Assembly: GCA_021292105.1 (NCBI GenBank)
Contig: CM037870.1
Span: 62,026,167-62,090,166, forward strand
Source of the DNA: Anadara kagoshimensis
Taxonomy: Eukaryota > Mollusca > Bivalvia > Arcoida > Arcidae
Direction: 5' to 3'
DNA: 64,000 nucleotides
The notes beneath the pieces were generated by a model. It was not told the DNA's origin and did no database searches. It saw only the letters and a program-made list of their open reading frames with translations. Both the position numbers and the translations under genes were made by a program. Below, in pieces: positions 22,301 through 37,300 of the stretch; the stretch's first letter is position 1, and every line of letters begins with the position of its first letter.

Positions 22301-25300
22301 GTTATATCCAGGTGGACAGTTAATTCTGGAATGGTGGAGAAAACCAGAGTGGCCAAGGAAAACTAATGATACCTATTAAAATCTGGCATTAATATCGGAT
22401 CTAGATGGAAACTATAGCTATGGCAAATTATTAGCAGTGAAGTGGAATGAAGTAGTTTTTATTATATGTTCTAGTAAAATTCTTTCATTTATATTAAGGC
22501 ATTTCTGGGATGGTGGAGGAAACCAGAGTGCCCCCCCCCAAAAAAAAAAAAATACACCCAAGTAAAAATTCTTTCACTTATATCCAGGCAGACAGTTCAT
22601 GGAGGCAGAAGGGAACCATAGTGCCTATAGAAACAACCAATGATTTTCAGCATGCAACTTGACAAACTTTCTTGTACTATGGTCTGCACGAGTGGGGTAT
22701 AAACAACACTTTAATTGGCTGCATATATCCAATTGGAATAAATTTTAAACTGTAATTTTAATCTCACTTCCTTTGAGAATATGTTTTTCTTTTATTAAGA
22801 TGTATACTCAAGTATAAATGAATGATTTTATTAAACTGTTCCTTTAATGATAGACAGACATACCAATACAATGGACAATAATTACTACCTTAGTTATATT
22901 ATCTAGTGTTCAAATATGTTCTTTTTATATTTACAAAATAAATAAAGACTTTTTAAAGATCAAAATCTTGTTATAATGCATTATACCAACACCTGTTTTA
23001 AACAAACTTGGGGAACCAGGTGTCTGGATCAGTGGGGTTCACTTCTCCTTAGACCCCAGTTGCCTTGGACCCTAACTTACACAAACATATACAGTCAAAC
23101 ATGACCTAAATGTCACCTTAATATATATATTAATTGATTGATTAAATGGGATTTTGCATCCTAGTCAAGACGATTTCACTTATATTGCAATGTCACCAGC
23201 TATAGCTAAATTTTGAGCTATGCCTGCAGAGAGGGCTTTTTGGCCTGCCAGGCCTACTGTGACAGAGGGGTGGGTTTTTATTTTGCGGTCCTCTTCAAAG
23301 ACCACAGGACTTTGATTTTAGATGTCAGAAAAAAAAAAAATGCTTGGGCAAAAACATTCTTTTTCCTATTTCTAGGTCTGAGTTAAACCCAGCCAACAAA
23401 GTGAGCACCATCTGAGTTACCAAAGTACTACCTCAATATAGTCAAAATTGTTTTTTCTGAATATATAGTGGGCAGGACATGATTGGTTGATCAGCTTAAT
23501 AAGCAGTGACCTGTTGGTATTTGAAAGGTCCAGGGTTTGAATCCTTGTCAGTGAAGTTGTCTTTCCACTTACCTATTACTTTCAGGAACAGAGTCCAATC
23601 CTAGAAAATGCTGGAAAACTGACCATTGGGTGGAGATATTGAGAAAAATAACTCAAAAATGAGAAAATAGTAATGCTTTTGCCATTAAGAATGGGGCCCG
23701 GTATATTCAACAAATCATGGGTAGAAAAAGTTGAGAGTGTTAACCTCAACACAGTGCATGTCCAAATCACAAACCAAAAAGCAAAGTAAAAACTTTTAAA
23801 ACTGAAAAATTAAGTTAAACATGTGAGCTAAAAACATAAAATGTACCCAAAATGGTCTGATGCTTAGAAAAACTATTTCAATGATCATACATTCAAAAGT
23901 GGAAGTAGAGGTGGATAGATGTTTTACACCCAAGTATAGATTTTTTTCACTTATATTCATATTTATAATTTGTGTAAGTTGGTTCGTTAATGGAGGAGAA
24001 AACCAGAGTTTCTGAAAAAATTACACTTACCTTTAGCAAGTGAATCTAAATTTTTTTCACATTATGACCTAGCTGATGGGAGGTGTTGTGATCTGTAAGC
24101 ATTTTAGACCACTTGATCACCAAGGCCCCTTCATACATTTAAAATAAATGAATTCATTCACTTGATTACTAACAAATTTGTGCATCTTGTAATTTTATTA
24201 TTTCATAAAGAATAATTTCCCAGTACTGTATAATGATTTATCCACTGTGGTTGCTCAGTTGGTAGAGTGCTCGCTCCATAAGTGGAAGGTCGTGGGTTCA
24301 AACCCTGACCAGGTCTGACCCAAGACTTGAAAGTGGTAGTGACTGTTCTCTCACAAAGCACTCGGCACTACGAAATGAAAATCATGGTTCTTTCAGATGG
24401 GAACTTAAAATAACTGAGGTCCCGTGTCACAGTGGGCTTGGCATGTAAAGAACCATGCTATATACCGCAGAAATGCCATCAGCGCAATGCACAGGCAAAA
24501 TATCTGCACCTTCACCTATAGCTGGTAATGTCTCGATATAAGTGAAATATTTTTGACTGAGACATTAAACACAATTACTCATTACTTATGATTTATATTT
24601 ATGGTGTCAAATTTTCAGAAATTTTCATGCTTTGATGCTGCTTAATGTATTTGCATTGTTTTATTTCAGTAGATTTGAATCTAGATCACTTTACTCACAT
24701 ATATATACTCTAAATGTCAAAGTAGTTTTGTTTTCATAGCAACCCACTTGACCGTGAATATAGCAAAAATAAGAACACCCTCAAAATACAGTAAAACCTT
24801 GATTCATTGCTGTTACTTGTTCAGTCAGATTTTGGTTACATAAAGGGGTTATGATGGTAAATTGGAGTAGACTGCTAAAGGAAAAACATGATAGAACTTC
24901 AAAATATTGGGGCTATAAGTGTGAAGGTTTAAAGAACCTCAAAATACTCTGGCAATAAGCAAGGCGGTAGAGTTATCAAGGGGAACAAGGTTTTACTGTA
25001 TAATCATTATACAGTACTTAGTAATTAAAATTTATACCTTTTCTTGTAGGTTGGTCTGCTAGCTATGACTGTTTGTATGACTTTAAGCTTTCTTGAAACT
25101 TTTTTCCAAACTGATGCAGCATCCCCCGCCGATACATAACCTTCATCTAGTGAACCCATAGTTTTATATATATAATAATACCACTACCAACGATTCCGTA
25201 AACACAAATACCAAATATGTTTCCAAAGAAATTAAGGAAATCGGTAAACTTTGTTTCCAAGTTGATTATACAATAATTATAAAAAATATGTTTCCAAGAT

Positions 25301-28300
25301 GTGATTATGGTAATTGGATAATCCACAAAATATATATCTCCAAAAAAATTATGGAAATCTGCAATCAAATTTGTCTCCAAGATGAATTAAAAAAAATGTA
25401 AACAAATATGTTTCCAGGGGGATTGTGGGATTGTGGTAATCCGTTAAAATATATTTCCAAAGATATTATGAAAAACTACTGGTAAATCCCATTAACAAAT
25501 TTATTTCCAAGGAAACCAATACACAAATAATATATTTCCAAGTTTGTTAAGAACAATTTGCTGGTAAATCCACAAAAAATATATTTCAAAGATAATTATG
25601 TTAAACTTTTCGTAACTGTGACTGTCAACAAATTTGTTTCTGTGGTGATTTTAAAGACAACTAATAATAAATAGTTTCCAAAGTGAATTTGGAGATGACT
25701 TGATATGGAAACATATAAACTTGACTTAACGATCAAAATTATAACCTCCAAAATAAAGAATAATTCCAGCTATGAGTAGTTATATTCCCATCAGTCAGTC
25801 TGATCCAGAAAATTGCTAAATGTATTATCGAAAAATACCAAGTATAATGAAATTTAATACAAAACCATTATAAGAGATTTTTTCCTGTCCAAATATTTGA
25901 CCACAATCACAGTGTTTCACTACACTTATTAATGACCATGCAAAGTTTAAACAACTCTCTCAAATTTTTTTTACTATTAAGTAAACGTGATGTTAAACAA
26001 GATTGTACGATATACAATAATTTTTCAGACAACTTAAACTATATTTCCATAAATGAATTTTTTTTCACCCTACTTAAATTTCACATCTGCAGATGATAAA
26101 ATTTTTTGTGGACTAAAATTTCATGTGAATTTTCCAAATATAGCTTAGATGTCCAAATTAAACAATAAAATTAAGTGTTTATATTCAAATTCTCAACAAT
26201 AGATTGGTTTTTCGGCTAATTTCACACTGTTGTTATACACTAAGTATCAAGATCAACAGAATTAAGCTTTTGTCTGTCCTGAATAATCTTTAGTCAAATT
26301 GACAATAAAACTTAAAATTGAATTAAGGTGGCCCTTGTGATTTAAATGAACTTAAGGTGACAATAGAGAAATTTATGTCATCTTTGTTTAAATACAAATG
26401 AGTACTAAGTGTTCAATAAAAAGTTCATTGTTGAACATTATATATGTAAAGACTTTATCTGACCCTTGGGTTTATAACAAATGTGAAGGGACTGAGCCAC
26501 CTTAAAATATATATAGAAAAAGTTTGAGAAATTTCTTAATTAAACATGAATATTTCTTAAGTTTAATTTAAACATAGACAATATGGAAATATAAATGAGC
26601 ATATAAATTCTGAAAAACAAGTTCAAAATCAAAAATAAGTATTTCTTAAGTTTTATTTCCTAAAAAGACTATTTGGGAATAAAATTGAGAATAAATGGTT
26701 GAGTATTTTTAAATTGGAAAAATAAATACAGACACTTATATTGAGAAATACTTAGGTTTAATGTGATTAAAGGTTATGACAAAGTATTAATTCAGCAATG
26801 GAACGGAATCAAATGAACATGACATACATTTTGAAAACAAATACATGTAGTAAAACCTGCTATAGTGACTACATATAAAGAAACATTTTAATGTCGTCTT
26901 ACCAAAACAAGCCTCTGTATAATTTATAGAATAACATCATTTGTATGAAAGAAAAACAATAACTGACATGGTTCCATTTCCAATGTCAATGGAAGTAATT
27001 GTTCTATATAAACACTAAGGTTTATCATATGATATCTAGTATAATTCAGTCCTGCTTATTATCTGCATTGATTTTAACAGATTTCTTTTTTTGGTTATTT
27101 CGTGCACCATAAATAAGTGCATATTCAAGTAGATGTCAAGACTTAGAGAATGTAGCACTTTACCTAAATGTCAGTCTATGATAAAATGTCTTCAAACTAT
27201 TTTTCAATCAGTACATATTCTGTTGCAGAGTTGTCAAAAGTACTGTCTTAATGATCACAGTTACTCTCACCAACTAGCTTCAAATACCGCTCTAGATAAT
27301 CAGTCTGTTTGCCAAAGATCAATGGTTTTCTCCAGATATTCCGGTTTCTTTCACTACCCTAGAACTGACTATAATGATATACTATAAGTGAGAGAATTGT
27401 GACTGGAGCATAAATCAACCATTACTCCACAATGGTATTATATAGCAGGGTTCTAGACTATTCTTTATCATGCCATGCTTACTCTGACATGGGAACCTCA
27501 TTTATATTAAGTTCCCATCTGAAAGAACCACAACTTTCATTTCATAATGCCAAGTGCTTGACGAAAGAACAGTCACTACCCACTTTCAAGTCTTGGGTCA
27601 GACCAGGTTAGGGTTTGAACCCACAGCCACCCACTTATGTTTAATTTAATTGGGCTAGGGTCATACAGACTGAATATCAAACAACCAGCACAGATTCAAC
27701 TAGATGAAAATACCCTAAACAACACAACCTCATTTACTTATCTTGGAAGCATAGTAACATCTGATGGGGTGCAGATAAAGACATAAAAACAAGACTCAGT
27801 AAAGCTAGAGGTGCTTTCATAAAGCTAAAAAACATCGGGAGAACAAATTGCATAAGCAGAAAGACAAAATTGAGAATATACAACAGTTTTGTTTTGTCAG
27901 TTTTATTATATTGGGCCGAATGCTGGAGAACGACCGAAAAAGACACCAACAAACTTTCCAGCTTTCACAATGGATGCCTTAGAAAGATCATGAGAATTTA
28001 CTGGCCAGCTAAGATCACTAATGTGGAGCTCCATAAAAAAGCAAACACAGACGATATGAGAACAGTTCTAACAAGAGCAAGATGGCAATGGATAGGCCAT
28101 GTGCTAAGAAAGCCATCTAATAACATCACTAGAGTTGCTCTCAGATGGACGCCTGAAGGTAAAAGGAAGCAAGGCAGACCCAAAAACACCTGGAGGAGGA
28201 CTGTAGAGAAAGAAATGAAGGAAAATCATTTAACTTGGGAGAACTAGAGAAGATGGCACAAGACAGAGACCGGTGGAAAACTCTATTCCTTGCCCTATGC

Positions 28301-31300
28301 ACCCCCCGGCATAAAAAGGACTAGGTAGGTAGATAGGTAGGTAGGGTGATACAGACATGGCTGGATTTGATATATTCTGTGATATACTATATAGGTGATA
28401 CATGTATACATAAAGAATTTCAAAATTTATTGTTAAATCACATTAAACCACACTGTCTCAATTCTCAACTAATGTAATATTAATTGATGACTCATAAACA
28501 ACTTAATTTACATATTACGTTTTTGTACCCATGTAAAATGTCATATACAGGATGTCCAAAACCTTATCAGACATCCGACTTTGAATTTGAATTAGACATT
28601 ATTAGATTGATTACCAGATTGATGTTTGTCACTTTGTTGTTGCCATCACAATTTAATCACTTTTGGTTTATATCAAAGTCAAAACCAAAAACGAATAGTT
28701 CCCGAATTCAAAGTGCTGATATATTAACTTTTTTACAGATTGTATTGATATGTATATCATAATTCTTAATTTGATTATAATTGATTATCAGTATATCATC
28801 CTATTCCTATTATTTGGTTCATCCATAACCTGTAAATATTTACAGAAATTGTAATATCATATGGAGGGGGGGATGTCCAAGTGTTCTAAAGTGCATGCTT
28901 ACGCATAATTGTGCCTCTTACCACCTAAGTTTGAATTCCACTTGTGGTGATAGATCCTAGTGTGAGAAAATATGTAAAAAGGTTGGTTGTTTTCTCTGGG
29001 CACTCCAGTTTCCTCCAAACCATCCATGATCCAATTGCCTCTATAAGTGAAAGAATTTTGACTGGGGTGTAAAATACCTTTTTTCAACTCCATTATATCA
29101 TATGTTCAACTCCATTCTATCATATGGATATTCTATTATTAATATTTACAAATTTACAACTAAATATAATTAGTTTCTTTCAGATGTTACAATTTCTTTT
29201 TGTCTCATTTAGAGATATTATGTTTTTTTTTACATTCTAAAATTTAACTAAATTTGGAACTTTTAAATGTAACAAATTTGTTTCTTTCTCAATTAACAAG
29301 CTCATTTTCTTTCACATTAAAAAATTCAACTAGATCTAAATTAGGTACTTTTAATTGTTACAATTTCTTTATTTCTTTCTCAAATACATGTATAATGAAT
29401 AATTTACGTGATATTACAAATTAAATAACAAATTAATAACAGTTTTCTATATATTATTGAGAAAATCAATACCAAAATGCACTTAGGGACATCTTATAAT
29501 TAAACATTATGTCACTGTATAATTAAGGTGCATGTCGTAATTAAAATTTCAAATAAAATTCAATATCTTGATTATTACAAAATCTCAATCATTATACCAA
29601 GTTAACATTTGATGTATTTCATCAGCTGGCTGTCATAAAATTCACATTCTCATTATTAAGGTCAGCAAGAACACATTTTAGTAGAGAGCTAAAGGCAAAT
29701 ACAAATATAGTAAAACCTCATTATAATGCCCCTAATTAACTTTGCCACCTAAATTATCCCTAAGGTATTTTGAAGTCCCAAGTCTATTTCTTTAATGTTT
29801 GTCTTTATAGGTCTCCCTTGATTCAATATAATATCCCTTTGTAATAACAAAATCTGACTGAACAAATAGTTGGGATTTTAGAGTAACATTGATTGTAACC
29901 TAAGTGCATGTAACAGAAAAGAAAAAAACCCATAAAAAGCAAGAAAAAGTTTGCCCCTTAATAGAAAAATATTAAATATTATCTATATCAAGGCTTGCAC
30001 CTAAAAATTAATGAGAGTGCAGGTTTCATGTAAAACCAAGATATGCAGGTCGCAGCAACTCCATGGAGCTCACTCTGCCTACATGTATTTTACTTTATCA
30101 GTAAAGAGAAATAACTCTTACATTTTTTTTACCTTACAAAAAATAATCATATTTCCAAATCAAGTGATCAAGAACTTACCAAATGAACTTCTTCCTTAAA
30201 CGTTCAAACCACAGCTTAATTTTTTTCATAATTTTGTGAAGATTTGTGTAAAATAAGCCCTCAAATATCTACATGTATATATAATTCCACTATATGTTTT
30301 ATGCACCTTTTTCACAATCCATCACTAATAAATTGACTCAATGTGAAGATAAATTTTTGCCCAACTTGCATTGGAACTCAAAAGATCAAAATTCATTTTT
30401 TCTTTTCAATGAAACTAAAATTTTTGTTAAAGGTGATCTTTACATATAGTGACTACACAGTATCTAATCATATCACTATAATCCAATGAGATTATCTTAA
30501 TCCATGACTTATAACACCTTAATGGAAAGGATTTCTCAGGTATAGACACCTGGTTTACCCTGATAAAATATCCCTTTATTAGGTGTCCCATTAACAAATT
30601 CCTTACAAATCTCTTAATCTAAAAATTCATAACTTAGTCAAAATTCATTTAACACAACATAAAAGCAGTATTTTTGTTTATATCTCTGAAGGTGTAGGAG
30701 GTTTCTCAACCTTATGTTGATCACATTTAGAGTACCTGATTTATGTTGAAATTGTCAATTACAGACAAACTCCCTCACACTAGAGTCGAATTCAAACCTA
30801 GTCATTTAAAGACACGGAAATCTGTCAGTAGTTGACCACTCCTTAGTTTAAATAGAATGGCATTTACATCACTCTGTGTGAATAAATATGTTTTATCTGT
30901 GATTTCACTTACTACAATTATACCAATCAAACTTTGTGATATGTATGTTTTTGACATTACAAACATTATACTTAAACATGCACAGAAGAAAATAATAATC
31001 ACTCCTTTTAGAATGAAAGAATTTTAAAAAATAGTTTTATCTAAAATTTAACAATTGAATTATTTTGATATGCCTTTGACAGTCATTTATTTGCATTATC
31101 CATGTTGTAGCACAACACGCACAAAGATCATTCATATTGACTATAAACACTGTTACAAAATAGTTAAATAGTTAAAAATTTCTTTTGTTTAAAACTAATG
31201 TTTAACCATGTTTTAGTTTGCCTTTTCAAAAAAAGATATTTTTTACATCAGAACATTGATTCTTTGGTCAGTTCTGGGTTATTAAGGAAACCAGAGTAAC

Positions 31301-34300
31301 TGGAGAATATCACTGTCCTACGGGAAGTTAACTGACAAACTTTCACATACTTGTATCTGACCATAGTAGGATACAAATCTAGCTGATGACAGGTGCTATG
31401 ATCTGTAAGGAAGCTTTTTAGATCATCAACCACTAAGACTCTTATAATAAGATGGAAATAGAGAAGATATTTAAGAGCACATGTTACAAGAAGGAACCAC
31501 AATTAGATAATTTCAGGATATATTCTGTCTGAATAGTTCAGTATAACAGGTTACAAGTTACTATACTCAGGGTTTGATTTACAAATGTTGCCTGGTTTTA
31601 TTAATGACTAGATAAATCTGTTTTTTAGGACGTGTCCTGCCCAAAACAGTGCATATATTGCCCTACTTCATTACTTACTTTTTAGATGACACAGTTGGTT
31701 TATGACTAGGTAATTCTGTTTTTTACTTACTTTTTAGATGACACAGTTGGTTTATGACTAGGTAATTCTGTTTTTGACTTACTTTTTAGATGACACTGTT
31801 GGTTTATGACTAGGTAATTCTGTTTTTGACTTACTTTTTAGATGACACAGTTGGTTTATGACTTGGTAATTCTGTTTTTGACTTACTTTTTAGATGACAC
31901 AGTTGGTTTATGACTAGGTAGTTCTGTTTTTGACTTACTTTTTAGATGACACTGTTGGTTTATGACTTGGTAATTCTGTTTTTGACTTACTTTTTAGATG
32001 ACACAGTTGGTTTATGACTAGGTAATTCTGTTTTTGACTTACTTTTTAGATGACACAGTTGGTTTATGACTAGGTAATTCTGTTTTTGACTTACTTTTTA
32101 GATGACACTGGTGGTTTATGACTTGGTAATTCTGTTTTTGACTTACTTTTTAGATGACACAGTTGGTTTATGACTAGGTAATTCTGTTTTTGACTTACTT
32201 TTTAGATGACACAGTTGGTTTATGACTAGGTAATTCTGTTTTTGACTTACTTTTTAGATGACACAGTTGGTTTATGACTAGGTAATTCTGTTTTTTCAGT
32301 TTGTGTCATTAGATTCTGTTGTTGATATAATTTGTGCTGTCTCTCCTCTACTTCCTGTTTATGCCGAATATCTTCTTTTTTCCTTGTCTCCTCTACAGCC
32401 CGTTTTCTAAAAAAAGAAAAAATCAAAATAAAGAAATAAACAAGCAAACTCAGTGAATTAGAATCCCAAACCAGCAGGGTTTTTTTCTTGTAAATTGCAT
32501 GTATGTTCAAAATAAGCAAGCCAACTTGGTTAATGATAGGCACATCTCCTATCAATTTTGATGTTTGGCATGACCCATTTTCCAACTAACACTGTAAATT
32601 TCACGAAATGAATGACTTTTTAGTTAAGACTATAGAAAAGCCAAACACCACATCAGATTTTGGCTCCAGTCATGTGTTTTAGAAACTTTTACCATTTTAG
32701 ATTTTTCAATCAAAGGGCCACAACTTCCAGAAAAATAAGCAAACTAACTCGGGTAATGATATGCACATCTCCTATCAATGTTAATTCTTGCACCAAGTTT
32801 CATGAAATAGTGCTTCATAGTCTTTCTTCAAAAGGTGGGGAATAAATAGATAAGCACAATCAAAATTATTTCAAATCTATTCAAAGCGGAAATAATACAA
32901 TACTCATAATTATGTCATATATCTCTTCACTCCCAAATTGATTATTGGAGCATAAAGTGCTAGCATATCGATCACAGTGCCTAACATGGGACTAGTTTTA
33001 TGCAGATCCCAGCACGACACAGTTTATCAGTTCCCTTACTAGTGGTTTTCTATGAGAACTATGTTTTCTTAGACTATCGTAAAGCTGACCACTAAAATAT
33101 AAACATGACAAATGAAAGAATCTCGAATGAGACATGAAACATCATTGCTCTATTCCATTATTATATTTATATTATTATTATTAAGTATTAATTTTAAGAA
33201 TTTCACATTTTTAAAACTATATACATGTAAATGTTTCCATTAGATTTTTTTCATTTAATATAAACAATAATAAAGTTATTTCAAAGTTTGAAGGTTTGGT
33301 AATTATCAAAACTTTTAAAGTTAAATGTGTTCAAAGGGAGATAACTTAGAGAAAGCTACAACTCTGTCACAAACAAAAACTCAGCTTTATCTCTGATAAT
33401 AACGAACATAGCCAATAGATATCTTAAACTACACATTTTAATTCGCTCACTGTACTGGTCTAGTAAACCTGTCAAATATCAACATCTCCATCCACAATTA
33501 TCCATCAGGTATGGTACAATGCATGTCAGACAAGTATGCTTAATTTATTTATGTTTAATATTTGAAATGCTATTTGATAAAATTATAACTAATACATATT
33601 TTCATTTTAGTCAAGTTATTTGCTGTCAGTGTGTCATGTTAGCTGGGAGTCATATGCATACCTAGCAGCGTCTTTCCTCAACTGTTCATGCTTCATCAGT
33701 AACATTTTTCGTTCTGTAAAAGTTTTCCTCACTCTGTAACCTCTAAAGGCAGACTGTAAAACACAAGATATCCAAAAATATTACAAATCTGGTGTAATGA
33801 CCAATCTTTTCTTCAAAATTACACTTATTTTTGTGTTATTCTGGGTAATGTGACCAAATTTACATAGTGAAAAACATCATTAAGTGAATCAAATCTGCAT
33901 AATTTTTTATCATATCTTTCCAAAATTCAAAAGATTTTTTATGCTTTTTAGATGGCCAAATTTTATTCATCAACTAGAATAATCATAAACCTAACATATC
34001 TACATAACCTTCAGTGACTGTTAGAAGTTAAATCCATAAAAATATAGTATCTATGGGACTTTATAAGATATGAAGGTAATTTGGCAGGTTACAAAGCCTC
34101 ATGCACCTTTCCAAACAATTATGTACCCCGATATGCAAATTGGCCACAAGTGTGAACTGCAAAACACATGTAAAACATTTTTTTCAACCTTAGAAGTGGC
34201 ACTAGTTTGCTGCGAACCTGCAAACCTTGTGCCAATGTTTGTTTACTATAACTATTAATGTACAAGTTACTTCCCTTTTACCACCAATCATAGCTTGTGT

Positions 34301-37300
34301 TTATGTAACCTGCTAGGTTTTCAAACATTGTTCCATATACCCAGACAAGTGAACCAATTGCTATGCGAGAAAGTTTTTTTGAGGACCACAATAAATTATA
34401 CCTTAAAATGGCACCATCATGATATCATTATCAAATTTTTGGTTCATATTATTGAATTGTCATGTGCTACTTTTAAATGCATTTTCTTTTATAAAATTCA
34501 AAAGTAGCACATGACAGAACTGTAATCCTAATTCAACAAGTTAACGAAACAGACTTGACCAAATCATAATTTGAAGTGTTTACTGCCACTTAATAGAGTT
34601 CCTCACTAATAGTCTTACCTGAATTTTGAGTGCAGCTATATCCTGTATACCAGTTATAGACAGGGCTCCTTGGTCAATCATATACTGGGCTACATCATGT
34701 TGTTCACCCATCAGAGCATAGTCTAGAGGGGTGTACCTAAAACAAACATGACCATTAAAATAGAGTTGATTATCTCCTTTTGTGAATCTTTTTTGTTTGA
34801 GAAACATATTGTATAAGATAGTGGGTACAAAGCTGACTCTGTACCTAAAACAATTATGGCCATAAAAATAGGGTATAGAAAAATACATGACAGCAATATT
34901 TAATTCTCAATTAATACATGTGTACATTTATTATCTCCCTTTGTGAACATTTTTGTTTGAAAACATAATGTAAATAAACAATAGTGGGTATAAAAAATGA
35001 CATTGCAGCCTTTATTTTGTATTTACTGTGAAGTCACTTAATTTTATAGTGTCTAATTTTCATGGTTCTAAAAAAAATACCATTTTATTGGGTGGTATAT
35101 TTATGGTTTGTAGTGTGGTTACTTTTCTACTTAATATAATTTTGTAATATATATTAATTTGTTGACATGTAAATTTGTGGGTCAGAGAATCCATAAAAGT
35201 AACAAAAATTCTTACAACAGGGAAATTAATGATTTTACATTAGATCTACACAGAAATACAGAAACAAGTTTTCTTCTTACATGATAAAAATGATAAACTT
35301 TCTTATATTATGATCTGCCTTAGTAGGATTCGAACCTTAGCAGTAAGAGGTACCACAGCCTAAAGTCCAATGCCATGGCCATCACTCTGGCTAATTTGAA
35401 GCCGAATTTCGGACCCATTCCCAATGCCTAAAAAGTATACTTTTTCCCAAAAATTCAGTGAATTTTCCCAATTTACACATGGTTTTATTCCGCTGTCGAA
35501 AGTGGTAGTTCAGTTTTAGCCACTTGTATGATTACAGGTTTCCACGTACATTTCAATGACAGAAGTAAACATAGTGCTTCTATTATATCATTGTGCATTT
35601 TCGCCGTCTATAGTCAAACCAAAAGTAGAAAATTGTCTGACTTTAAAATGTCACAAAATTATTTTTGCTACCGTTGGAAAATTAAAAAACGTTGGCAGAT
35701 GCCTGTACAGTGTATCATGATAAACTTACCGTTGGAAAATTGATAAAACGTTGGCAGATGCCTGTACAGTGTATCATGATAAACTTGTTAATCAAAACTA
35801 AAGATGTACAGAAGTATTTAATACATAGACACAAAGGGTATCATTCTTACCGATTTAAATCATAAAAATACTGGTGGTCACATAATTAATCCATTACTTG
35901 AAAACTTTTAACAATAAAATCCTCAGACTCCAAAGTTTGTTCATTAAATTGTAACATATATAAACACAGGTAGATTTATGCACTGTCAAAAATATCTATA
36001 AATAGAGCAGTGTCTGGTTCTTCTGAAGTACCAGTATTGATTTTTTATCACCTTTCAGTGGGACTCACAATGGGATTAAGTTACCTGGACATGTAAAATC
36101 GGTAAAAATAAAAAGAATCAGGCCACTTAATAATACTTAAATTAAAAGTAATTTCTTTGTTGCAGATGGTTGTATTGGACATTTGAGTTGTCATAAATAA
36201 TCAACAATTAATTAATATTAAGAAATATTCCCACCTTTAGTACACCCATCTGTAGGAAAAAGCTGTCAGAACAACTTCTGTATATGGGAGATGCAAATTA
36301 TTAGCCATGGGGCTATAGGCTGTGCAAGAATGGTTTCTACCATGGCAAATTCTAGAGTCTGGATTTTGAAGCTCACTTGGCCAACTTGTGTATATTCATC
36401 AATAATTATTTTAACCTCATTTTAAATTTCAATAAAACATTCTGATTCATAAAAAAACAATGCTTTTCTAAATTTACACGATTTCATGTTTTCCCAAAAT
36501 GGCCTGAAATGCCACTAACTTTCCTAATTCTATGGGCCTCTGACCCAGTACCAAAATGGAGTGTGACTGCCCTAAATGCTTAAGATTACCAAGGCCAAAG
36601 CAAGTTACTTGAGAATGTTCTAAATGCCTGACATCATAATTTTTTTTTGAATGCTAATATTGAACTTTGATGCTATGACTGTTCAAAGGTTCATACCTGT
36701 CTTCAGTAAATTCCATGTGGTTTGGGAAAGCATGGTACTCTATAAGAAGTTTAACAGCATCTAGATGTCCTTTACTACAGGCCCAATGTAGAGGTGTCAT
36801 ACCCTGAAAAACATAAATGACATTGGAATAACCATATATCTCATCCAAAAAATACTGGTAAACACATCACAATTACTGTTCCTTTCATGTAACACAAAAG
36901 TAAAGAAAAAGAAGAACTGACAACTTCACATTTTTATTTTTAAAATTTATTTTCTCAGTTTTCCTCTAAAATCTTTTTAAAATATATCATAAAATATAGA
37001 AATTACTAATGTTGTAGGTTGTGTCAATTTTCAAATTTCATGCAAATTTTTGAGAGTAAATGGACACAAGGATATTTAATTAGTAAAATCTTGTTAAAAG
37101 CCCTTCAATAACTTTGCCGCTTTGATTACTGCCTAAGGTTTATATAAAGTATACAAACTATTTCTTTCATGTTTTTTCTATAAAACCTCCCTCAATTTAT
37201 TGCAAAATCCTTTTTGGCTGCAAAAATGGTGGCAACAACAAGATATGTTAATGTATTTGTAAGCACAAAAAACAAATAAATAGAAATAATGCTTTTAATG

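Noticed and set aside
24245..24318. Functional tRNA gene
   Set aside because: Good A- and B-box words but no closed acceptor stem or proper anticodon arm. The sequence continues as a SINE body.
27998..28189. Minus-strand 63-codon frame and 27734-27952 minus frame
   Set aside because: Shadows of the LINE reverse-transcriptase end on the plus strand.
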